From: Burkholderiaceae bacterium
GTDB lineage: Bacteria > Pseudomonadota > Gammaproteobacteria > Burkholderiales > Burkholderiaceae_D
Direction: 5' to 3'
Length of the DNA: 5,554 nucleotides
Assembly: GCA_019752915.1 (NCBI GenBank)
Contig: JAIELO010000192.1
Location: forward strand, 1 to 5,554
Shown here piece after piece: positions 1 to 5,275 of this stretch. The position numbers and the translations under genes were made by a program. The notes beneath the pieces were generated by a model. That model searched no databases. It had not been told where the DNA came from and was given only the letters and a program-made list of their open reading frames with translations. Each line of letters begins with the position of its first letter. The stretch's first letter is position 1.

Positions 1-115
1 GGGTGCCGGACTCGATGTGATCTGGCCTCAGTTACTGGCGATTGCAGCGATCGGCGCGGTACTGTTCGGGGCAGCACTGGCACGTTTCCGCAAGACCATT
101 ACCTTGATGGCGTAA
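1..115 (+). CDS. ABC-2 type transporter permease, C-terminal end (partial)
   Basis: The reading frame is open from base 2 and stops with TAA at 113-115, giving the last 37 residues of a protein that starts outside the window. The peptide reads as a hydrophobic helix (LLAIAAIGAVLFGAALARF) followed by a short basic tail, RFRKTITLMA. A last transmembrane helix ending in a W/L-A-R-F-R-K type cytoplasmic tail is the usual C-terminus of ABC-2 permeases of the YhhJ/YbhR/YbhS group, which form the membrane part of drug or lipid exporters. The assignment rests on this short tail only; another multi-helix inner-membrane protein could end similarly. The next gene starts 122 bp downstream behind its own promoter signal, so the two need not be one operon. 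Confidence 0.6.
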   Translation, partial: GAGLDVIWPQLLAIAAIGAVLFGAALARFRKTITLMA

Positions 116-137
116 GCACAAACGAAGCATGGTAATT

Positions 138-151
138 TTGATCTGCATCAA
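138..151. promoter_or_regulatory. FNR/Anr-type box (TTGAT-N4-ATCAA)
   Basis: The bases TTGATCTGCATCAA match the FNR/Anr/Dnr consensus TTGAT-N4-ATCAA at all ten defined positions. The centre lies at 144.5. A -10-like hexamer at 174-179 predicts transcription from about 186, which puts the box centre at about -41.5, the standard class II activation position for FNR. The site is 87 bp upstream of the chosen usp start. Universal stress proteins are known targets of Anr-type regulators in proteobacteria. That the box is functional here is inference. Confidence 0.75.
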
Positions 152-173
152 TCAATTTTTGCGGAGGAATCCC

Positions 174-179
174 TACGAT
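174..179 (+). promoter_or_regulatory. Putative -10 element of the FNR-dependent usp promoter
   Basis: TACGAT matches four of six bases of TATAAT, including the key first TA and last T. It is weak alone but sits at the spacing expected for a class II FNR promoter, where the activator replaces a good -35. The predicted transcript start, about 186, would lie after the ATG at 178 and 52 bp before the ATG at 238. Confidence 0.4.
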
Positions 180-224
180 GATGGCATGTGAGCACGGCGT
201 CCCGCCACCGCTCACCCCACTCAC

Positions 225-231
225 GGAAGGA
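225..231 (+). promoter_or_regulatory. Ribosome binding site deciding the usp start at 238
   Basis: GGAAGGA, containing AAGGA at 227-231, lies 6 nt before the ATG at 238. A competing GGAGG at 163-167 lies 10 nt before the ATG at 178. The protein from 238 begins MSYKTILVQADL, the normal first beta strand of a Usp domain. The 20 extra residues from 178 are proline-rich and unlike the family. Confidence 0.6.
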
Positions 232-237
232 AATGTC

Positions 238-1065
238 ATGTCTTACAAAACCATACTGGTTCAAGCCGACTTGCCCGACGCAGTTGCCAATGGCGTACGC
301 CTGGCAGCACAACTAGCCAATGACGAGCAGGCCCATCTGGTCGGCTACGCACTGAGCGGCGCCGATCAGGCCATCGCCCAATGCAACGCCGCCGTGGCCG
401 GCATGGTCGCTCTGCCCACCGATCTGGGCGCGCTCACCGAGAAGGCCGACGCCGCACTGGCAGAATTCTCGAAACAGGCGCAAGGCTATGGCGTTTCCTC
501 TTACGAAAGCCGGCGCATCGACGATACGCCTGACTACGCACTGGTGATGCAGGCACGCTACGCCGACCTGCTGGTGATGCCCCTCAACGACAACAGCGGC
601 GAACCATCGGCCATACTACAATACGTCATGCTGCATGGCGGCAAACCGGTGCTGATCGTACCGACCGCCACGAAAGTGGAACAGGTCGGCCGGGCACCGC
701 TGCTGGCATGGGATGGTGGCCAGCAAGCTGCGCGCGCCATCAATGCTGCCCTGCCGCTGCTGCAACGCGCCGGCAAAGCCACGCTGGCAGTCTTCAACGG
801 TACCGAACATTACGCCGCGCATGGCCAGCAACCGGGCGCCGACATGGCCACCTATCTGGCACGTCAGGGCATACAGGTCGAAGTGGTCCAGAAAACCACC
901 AAACAGGCGATCGGTCTGGCGCTGCTGGAACTGGCCGGCGAACTGAGCGCCGACTTGCTGGTGATGGGCGGCTACGGTCACTCGCGCCTGCGTGAAATTG
1001 CACTGGGCGGCGCTACGCGCGACGTGCTCAAACACATGAACCTGCCGGTTCTGATGACCCACTGA
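238..1065 (+). CDS. Tandem-domain universal stress protein (UspA family)
   Basis: A 275-aa cytoplasmic protein with two Usp (UspA, alpha/beta Rossmann-like) domains, at about residues 1-143 and 150-275. Proteins of this family bind ATP or act as stress-responsive regulators; no enzymatic reaction can be assigned. The first domain starts with the typical strand YKTILVQAD but lacks the nucleotide motif, ending LMLHGGKPVLIVP-like without G-x2-G. The second domain carries MGGYGHSRLREIALGGATR from about residue 243, the G-x2-G-x9-G motif, but with Gly where Ser/Thr usually follows the last G. It ends in the standard NLPVLMTH strand. The ATG at 178 is also open, but the promoter geometry and the family N-terminus favour 238. 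The gene sits 25 bp before the hydratase/phosphotransacetylase gene, so the two are probably cotranscribed from the FNR-type promoter. Confidence 0.88.
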   Translation: MSYKTILVQADLPDAVANGVRLAAQLANDEQAHLVGYALSGADQAIAQCNAAVAGMVALPTDLGALTEKADAALAEFSKQAQGYGVSSYESRRIDDTPDYALVMQARYADLLVMPLNDNSGEPSAILQYVMLHGGKPVLIVPTATKVEQVGRAPLLAWDGGQQAARAINAALPLLQRAGKATLAVFNGTEHYAAHGQQPGADMATYLARQGIQVEVVQKTTKQAIGLALLELAGELSADLLVMGGYGHSRLREIALGGATRDVLKHMNLPVLMTH

Positions 1066-1090
1066 TCCGGCGCAACCTACCACGGACACT

Positions 1091-2551
1091 ATGACCGACT
1101 CTCATTCAGATCTTCACTCCGTTACGCAAACCGAAGTTCCGAGCGACGTTGCCACCGACGCTCAGGACATCATCGAAAACATCACGTATGCGGAAATGAG
1201 CATCGGTCAGAGTGCACGCCTGTGTCGCACCTTGACGGAAAACGATATTGCCGCCTTCGCGGCCGTATCCGGCGACATCAACCCGGCCCACGTCGACACC
1301 GAATATGCCGATCACACCCTGTTCCATGGCGTGATCGCGCACGGCATGTGGGGCGCGGCGCTGATCTCGCGCCTGCTGGGCACCGTGCTGCCCGGTCCAG
1401 GCACCATCTACCTGTCGCAGACGCTGCAGTTCCTCAAGCCGGTGCGCATCGGCGACGAGCTGCGCATCACCGCCACCGTGACGGCCAAGGATGACGCCAA
1501 GCGCCATGTGCTGCTGGACTGCGAGATCAAGAACCAGACCGGCGCCGTGGTGCTGACCGGCGTCGCGACAGTCATCGCGCCGAGCGAAAAAGTGCGCCGC
1601 CCGCGCACCCAGTTGCCGCCGCTGTACATGCCCTCGCGTCACCACTACACCAGTCTGCTGGCCAGCGTCGCCCATCTGCCGGCGGTACGCTGCGCCGTGG
1701 TACACCCGTGCGACGCCGCGGCACTGCGCGGCGCACTGGACGCCGCCAAACGCGGCCTGATTATTCCCGTACTAATCGGACCGGAACAGAAAATTCGCGC
1801 CGTCGCAGCGGAAGCCGCGTGCGATCTGGCCGGCGTCGAACTGATCGACGTCCCGCACAGTCATGCCGCCGCCGCGCGTGCCGTCCAACTGGCCGCCAGT
1901 GGCAACGTCGAAATGCTCATGAAAGGCAGTCTGCACACCGACGAACTGATCTCCGCCGTGCTGGCCGAACCGGCCTTGCGTACCAAATCGCGGCTATCGC
2001 ACGTGTTCCGGCTGGAAGTACCGATGTACGACAAAGTGCTGCTGATCTCCGATGGCGCACTGCACATCCAGCCCACGCTGGATGACAAAGTCGATATCAT
2101 CCGCAACGCCATCACCCTCGCGCACGCGCTCGGCACGGCATTACCGAAAGTCGCGATCCTGTCGGCGGTCGAAACGGTCACCCCGAAAATCCCGTCCACG
2201 CTGGACGCCGCAGCACTCTGCAAAATGGCCGAACGGGGCCAGATCACCGGTGCCGAACTGGACGGCCCGCTGGCCTTCGACAACGCCATCTCGCCGGCCG
2301 CAGCGCGCGCCAAAGGCATCGTCTCGAACGTCGCCGGCCATGCCGACATCCTGATCGCCCCGGATCTGGAGGCGGGTAACCTGCTCGCCAAGCAACTCGA
2401 ATATCTGGCCGGTGCCGCCGTCTGTGGCGTGGTACTGGGCGCCACCGTCCCGATTGCCCTGACCAGCCGTGCCGACGTTGCCGAATCGCGCACCGCCTCC
2501 GCCGCGCTGGCACTGCTGCTCGCGCACAGCTACCGCCAGCAGCGCCCCTGA
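1091..2551 (+). CDS. Bifunctional (R)-specific enoyl-CoA hydratase / phosphate acetyl(butyryl)transferase
   Basis: A 486-aa soluble fusion enzyme. Residues about 32-165 form a MaoC/PhaJ-type hot-dog domain, with the catalytic Asp-x4-His pair at D62 and H67 in GDINPAHVD and the following FHGVIAHGM segment. This domain hydrates trans-2-enoyl-CoA to (R)-3-hydroxyacyl-CoA. Residues about 185-485 form a PTA_PTB domain with the signatures DGPLAFDNAIS (391-401) and VAGHADILIAPDLEAGNLL (from 414). It exchanges an acyl group between CoA and phosphate. The first ~30 residues are polar and probably flexible. Length and domain order match proteins annotated as bifunctional enoyl-CoA hydratase/phosphate acetyltransferase. 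The ATG at 1091 has only a weak GGA upstream, so translation may be coupled to the usp gene 25 bp before it. No acetate kinase follows; the next thing downstream is a palindrome and a convergent gene. Acyl-chain preference (acetyl or butyryl) cannot be told from sequence. Confidence 0.9.
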   Translation: MTDSHSDLHSVTQTEVPSDVATDAQDIIENITYAEMSIGQSARLCRTLTENDIAAFAAVSGDINPAHVDTEYADHTLFHGVIAHGMWGAALISRLLGTVLPGPGTIYLSQTLQFLKPVRIGDELRITATVTAKDDAKRHVLLDCEIKNQTGAVVLTGVATVIAPSEKVRRPRTQLPPLYMPSRHHYTSLLASVAHLPAVRCAVVHPCDAAALRGALDAAKRGLIIPVLIGPEQKIRAVAAEAACDLAGVELIDVPHSHAAAARAVQLAASGNVEMLMKGSLHTDELISAVLAEPALRTKSRLSHVFRLEVPMYDKVLLISDGALHIQPTLDDKVDIIRNAITLAHALGTALPKVAILSAVETVTPKIPSTLDAAALCKMAERGQITGAELDGPLAFDNAISPAAARAKGIVSNVAGHADILIAPDLEAGNLLAKQLEYLAGAAVCGVVLGATVPIALTSRADVAESRTASAALALLLAHSYRQQRP

Positions 2552-2554
2552 CGA

Positions 2555-2711
2555 AAACCGGGGTCAGATCCGACATTCAGACACGAAGTCATCTGTATCT
2601 CCCTTGCCAACGAAATATCCGCTCAGCCTAGTTCCGGAGTGCAGCAATAGGCTGGGCGGAGAAGCCGATACAGTACAGCCCGTGTCCGGATGTCGGATCT
2701 GCCCCCGGTTT
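2555..2711. repeat. 157-bp imperfect palindrome, REP/MITE-like, between convergent genes
   Basis: The outer arms 2555-2585 and 2681-2711 are inverted repeats with 28 of 31 positions paired; they contain AAACCGGGG and CAGATCCGACA. The symmetry continues in register with a 7-bp pair CTGTATC/GATACAG (2593-2599 with 2667-2673). An inner 10-bp stem, GCTCAGCCTA with TAGGCTGGGC (2621-2630 with 2648-2657, one G-T pair), encloses a 17-nt loop. There is no ORF inside and I see no clear target-site duplication. The GGGGTCAGATCC core resembles short repeats near Y1-type (RAYT) transposases in proteobacteria; that link is from memory and is inference. It starts 3 bp after the hydratase/PTA stop, and its last base is part of the sbtA-like stop codon. 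It could also act as a bidirectional terminator, although it has no U-tract. Confidence 0.8.
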
Positions 2712-3742
2712 CAGGAGAGGACGCTGCGTGCCACGGCGACGTAGAGGGGAATGCCGAACAGTATGTTGAGCGGGAATGTGACGCCGAGACTCAGCCCGAA
2801 ATACAGCGAGGGCGTGGCTTCCGGCATGGCGTAACGCAGCACGGCTGGCACGGCGATATACGATGCGCTGGCGGCCAGTACCATCAGTAGCGCTGCGTCG
2901 CCAACCGGCAGGTGTAATAACGCGGACAACCCTAGCGCTAACGTGGCATGCAGCAGCGGCCCCAGTACTGCGTAGGCCACCAGCACCGGCGATTTGCCGC
3001 GCATTTGCATGATGTTGCGCGCCGCCATCAGACCCATGTCGAGCAGGAAGAAGGACAGCATGCCTTTGAACAGGTCGCCGGAAAACGGTTGCATGGCCGC
3101 TTTACCAGCATCGCCGGTGATCAGCCCGACCACCATGGCACCTAGCAACAGCAGTTGCGCGCCGTCGGTGAACGATTCGTGCAGGATCTTGCGAATCGAC
3201 ACACTAGGTCGGCCATCCGGCTTGCCGCTCACCACACCTCCGGCAGTCGCCAGCAGCGCTGTACTAGCAGCGCCGCTGGCCTGCACGGCGACAGGACTCT
3301 GGCGCAGCCGGTTGGCAAACACGATCGCCATGATGATCGCCGGCGACTCCATCAAAGCCATCGCCGCCGCCATGTGACCACCATAGGCGATCTGCTGGTT
3401 TTCCAGATACTGTACCGCGGTAACAAAAGTCACCGCACTCACCGAACCGTAGGTGGCGGCCACCGCCGCTGCATCGAAGCCGGATACGAAACGGCGCAAT
3501 ACCGCATACCCGATCAGCGGAATGCACAGCGCCAGCGTGACGGCAGCGCCCAGACTCAGTCCGACGGTCGCCGTCAGGCCGGAATGCGACAGGGCAAAGC
3601 CGCCCTTCAGCCCTAGCGCCATCAGCAGGTACAGGGACAGGAAGCGCGAGATGGCAGGCGGAATTTCGAGATTGGAGCGAACTGCTCCGGCCAGGACACC
3701 AAAGACAAAAAACAGAATGGCAGGATCGAGAATGTTATGCAT
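2711..3742 (-). CDS. Sodium-dependent bicarbonate transporter family permease (SbtA-like)
   Basis: A 343-aa inner-membrane protein with about ten hydrophobic helices arranged as two halves around a hydrophilic loop near residues 170-192 (GKPDGRPSVSIRK). Recognisable SbtA/PF05982 features are the N-terminal DPAILFFVFGVLAG, the LYLLMALGLKGG segment (38-48), YGSVSAVTF (98-106), the ESPAI motif (132-136), ASASYIAVPAVLRYA (291-305) and LGVTFPLNILFGIPLY near the end. Family members take up bicarbonate with sodium, and length and topology look complete. The start at 3742 is chosen because AAAGGAG lies 7 nt upstream; the ATG at 3763 falls inside the -10 box of the predicted promoter. The stop codon uses the outermost base of the palindrome at 2555-2711. 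There is no sbtB (PII-like partner) beside it. It is divergent from a LysR-type gene, which probably controls it. The substrate is inferred from the family. Confidence 0.88.
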   Translation of the reverse strand: MHNILDPAILFFVFGVLAGAVRSNLEIPPAISRFLSLYLLMALGLKGGFALSHSGLTATVGLSLGAAVTLALCIPLIGYAVLRRFVSGFDAAAVAATYGSVSAVTFVTAVQYLENQQIAYGGHMAAAMALMESPAIIMAIVFANRLRQSPVAVQASGAASTALLATAGGVVSGKPDGRPSVSIRKILHESFTDGAQLLLLGAMVVGLITGDAGKAAMQPFSGDLFKGMLSFFLLDMGLMAARNIMQMRGKSPVLVAYAVLGPLLHATLALGLSALLHLPVGDAALLMVLAASASYIAVPAVLRYAMPEATPSLYFGLSLGVTFPLNILFGIPLYVAVARSVLS

Positions 3743-3749
3743 GAGTTGA

Positions 3750-3756
3750 CTCCTTT
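3750..3756 (-). promoter_or_regulatory. Ribosome binding site of the SbtA-like gene
   Basis: On the minus strand AAAGGAG ends 7 nt before the ATG at 3742. This is a strong Shine-Dalgarno sequence and selects that start over the ATG at 3763. Confidence 0.75.
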
Positions 3757-3761
3757 GCGGC

Positions 3762-3790
3762 ATTCTAGAAAAACCACGTCATCGTGTAAA
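3762..3790 (-). promoter_or_regulatory. Sigma70-like promoter of the SbtA-like gene
   Basis: On the minus strand TTTACA (3785-3790, five of six to TTGACA) is separated by exactly 17 bp from TAGAAT (3762-3767, five of six to TATAAT). Transcription would start near 3755, giving a leader of about 13 nt with the ribosome binding site in it. The -35 hexamer overlaps the inverted repeat at 3784-3804. Confidence 0.65.
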
Positions 3791-3804
3791 ATCGATTCTT
3801 ACAC
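3784..3804. promoter_or_regulatory. Putative LysR operator, GTGTAA-N9-TTACAC
   Basis: A perfect 6-bp inverted repeat, centred at 3794, overlaps the -35 hexamer of the transporter promoter (about -39 from the predicted start). This matches the activation or repression subsite of LysR-type divergons. It is not a strict T-N11-A box. TACA-N6-TGTA at 3800-3813 partly overlaps it. Binding by the adjacent LysR protein is inferred. Confidence 0.5.
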
Positions 3805-3812
3805 CGCCATGT

Positions 3813-3828
3813 ATAGATAAAACTCTAT
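3813..3828. promoter_or_regulatory. Putative LysR recognition site, ATAGA-N6-TCTAT, overlapping the regulator start codon
   Basis: A perfect 5-bp inverted repeat with its centre at 3820.5, about -65 from the predicted transporter transcript start. That is the standard place for the high-affinity recognition site of LysR-type regulators. It overlaps the ATG of the LysR gene at 3827, which would suit negative autoregulation. The sequence is short and AT-rich, so chance is possible. Confidence 0.4.
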
Positions 3829-4723
3829 GAATATCACTTTCCGCCAATTACGGCTATTTCTGGCGCTGGCCGAAACAGGCAGCGTCAGCGCAGCCGCGCG
3901 CGCCATGCATGTGACTCAGCCGACCGCTTCCATGCAGCTCAAAGAGATCGCGCTATCGGTCGGGGTGCCGCTGTACGACCTGATCGGCAAGAAGATCTAT
4001 CTCACCGATGTCGGCAAGGAACTGGCGGAGACGGCACGCGCCGTGGCCCAGGCCTGGGATGGCTTCGAGCAGCATGTGGATGGCATCAAGGGCCTGTCGC
4101 GCGGCAAGCTGCGGGTGGCGGTGGTGAGCACGGCGAAATACTTTATGCCACGTCTGATCGGCAGCTTCTGCACCCGACACCCGGCCATCGATGTGTCGCT
4201 GGAAATTCTCAACCGCGATGGCGTGGTGCAGCGCCTGCGCGACAATCTCGATGACCTCTACATCATGTCGATGCCGCCGGCCGATATGCAACTGGGCGAT
4301 CAGGTGTTCATGCCCAACCCCATCGTGGTGATTGCCGCCAGCAACCATCCTCTGGCGAAACGCAACAAGGTCACGCTGCAGGAGCTGGCCGGCCAGCGTT
4401 TCATACTGCGCGAACCCGGCTCGGGCACGCGCATGGCGGCCGACCAGTTTTTCCGCAGCGAGAAATTCCGCGCCAATATCCGGCTGGAGCTGGGCAGCAA
4501 TGAAGCAGTCAAGGAATCCGTGGCGGGCGGACTGGGCATCGGCGTGGTGTCGCGCCATGCCCTGCACGGCCAGCAGAAGGAACATGGCGTGAGCGTGATC
4601 GATGTCAGCGGCTTTCCGCTGCCATCAGCCTGGCATATTGTCCATCCGGGCAGCAAAAAACTGACGCCGCTGGCGCAAGCGTTCAAGCAGCACATGCTCA
4701 AGGAAATCAGCCGCAAAAAATAG
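3827..4723 (+). CDS. LysR-type transcriptional regulator, CbbR/CmpR-like
   Basis: A 298-aa DNA-binding regulator of normal LysR length. Residues 1-60 hold the winged helix-turn-helix (FRQLRLFLALAETGSVSAAARAMHVTQPTASMQLKEIE-like fold), followed by a linker helix (62-92). The effector domain is at about 93-290, starting GKLRVAVVSTAKYFMPRLI. The segment RFILREPGSGTR (191-202) and the LELGSNEAVKESVAGGLGIGVVSRHAL stretch (220-246) are typical of the CbbR/CmpR/RbcR branch, which senses carbon and redox metabolites and controls carbon fixation or bicarbonate transport genes. Divergence from the SbtA-like gene, with paired inverted repeats between, supports that target. No good ribosome binding site precedes the ATG at 3827, and no convincing forward promoter was found, so expression may be weak. 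Effector identity is unknown. Confidence 0.92.
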   Translation: MNITFRQLRLFLALAETGSVSAAARAMHVTQPTASMQLKEIALSVGVPLYDLIGKKIYLTDVGKELAETARAVAQAWDGFEQHVDGIKGLSRGKLRVAVVSTAKYFMPRLIGSFCTRHPAIDVSLEILNRDGVVQRLRDNLDDLYIMSMPPADMQLGDQVFMPNPIVVIAASNHPLAKRNKVTLQELAGQRFILREPGSGTRMAADQFFRSEKFRANIRLELGSNEAVKESVAGGLGIGVVSRHALHGQQKEHGVSVIDVSGFPLPSAWHIVHPGSKKLTPLAQAFKQHMLKEISRKK

Positions 4724-4783
4724 TCACAAGCGGCAGCGGGCACTATGAAGGGCAGCAGGCGCTCTGCCACGCAGCGCATCCGG

Positions 4784-5275
4784 CTATAACGCTGGCATGT
4801 CGAGTTCCAGCGTTGCGTAAAACGGCAGAGCCTGCCAGCGTTGCGACAGGGCCAGCACCGCGTCGCACAGAGCCGCACCACCACCGGCCTGCTGCAATGC
4901 CGGCACAGCGCAGCCACGCATGGCACAGGCACTTTCCAGACCGGCATCGAACATGGCCTGATCGAAGCTGTCACTCCAGAGTTGCGCCTGCAGGCTTTCG
5001 ACGAGCGACTCGGTCTGACTGGCCTGATCGGCCAGCCCGGCCTGCAGTGCGCCATGGCTCTGTTCCATCGCGAAGCTGATCTCGGCACCGGCAGCAACCA
5101 TGCCCAGAAAACCATGCTGGTAGTCGAGCGTAGTCTCCACCACGTAGTGAATCAGATCGTGCGGCAGCACGCCCTGACGGGGCATACTAGTCGACGTCTC
5201 GCTACCGTCGCGACGCACGCAGCGCAGTAAATCATATTTTTCGCTTTTGCCAGCCTTGTTCACAATCAGTTTCAT
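4784..5275 (-). CDS. Hypothetical protein, 163 aa, family not recognised
   Basis: A complete minus-strand frame from ATG at 5275 to TAG at 4784-4786, convergent with the LysR gene 60 bp away. No signal peptide or membrane helix is visible, so it is probably cytoplasmic. The N-terminus (MKLIVNKAGKSEKYDLLRCVRRDGS) reads like a beta hairpin. It is followed by MPRQGVLPHDLIHYVVETTLDYQHGFLGMVAAGAEISF (31-68), a helix-rich block with H39, H43, E47 and H54. The middle (70-110) is acidic and Gln-rich and probably helical. The C-terminal half has four cysteines (C117, C122, C137 and one near the N-terminus, C19). The ordered composition, codon use like its neighbours and lack of a better frame support a real gene. 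No clear ribosome binding site precedes the start. I assign no function. Confidence 0.75.
   Translation of the reverse strand: MKLIVNKAGKSEKYDLLRCVRRDGSETSTSMPRQGVLPHDLIHYVVETTLDYQHGFLGMVAAGAEISFAMEQSHGALQAGLADQASQTESLVESLQAQLWSDSFDQAMFDAGLESACAMRGCAVPALQQAGGGAALCDAVLALSQRWQALPFYATLELDMPAL

Noticed and set aside
178..237. N-terminal extension of the Usp protein starting at ATG 178
   Set aside because: It overlaps the predicted -10, is unlike Usp N-termini, and a good ribosome binding site serves the ATG at 238. It is kept only as an alternative start.
3743..3763. Alternative transporter start at ATG 3763 (MPQRSQL extension)
   Set aside because: The codon lies inside the predicted -10 box, and the extension covers the strong AAAGGAG ribosome binding site used by the ATG at 3742.
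4751..4768. GGCAG-N8-CTGCC hairpin between the convergent LysR and 163-aa genes as a terminator
   Set aside because: The stem is only 5 bp and no T-run follows on either strand, so I cannot call it a terminator.
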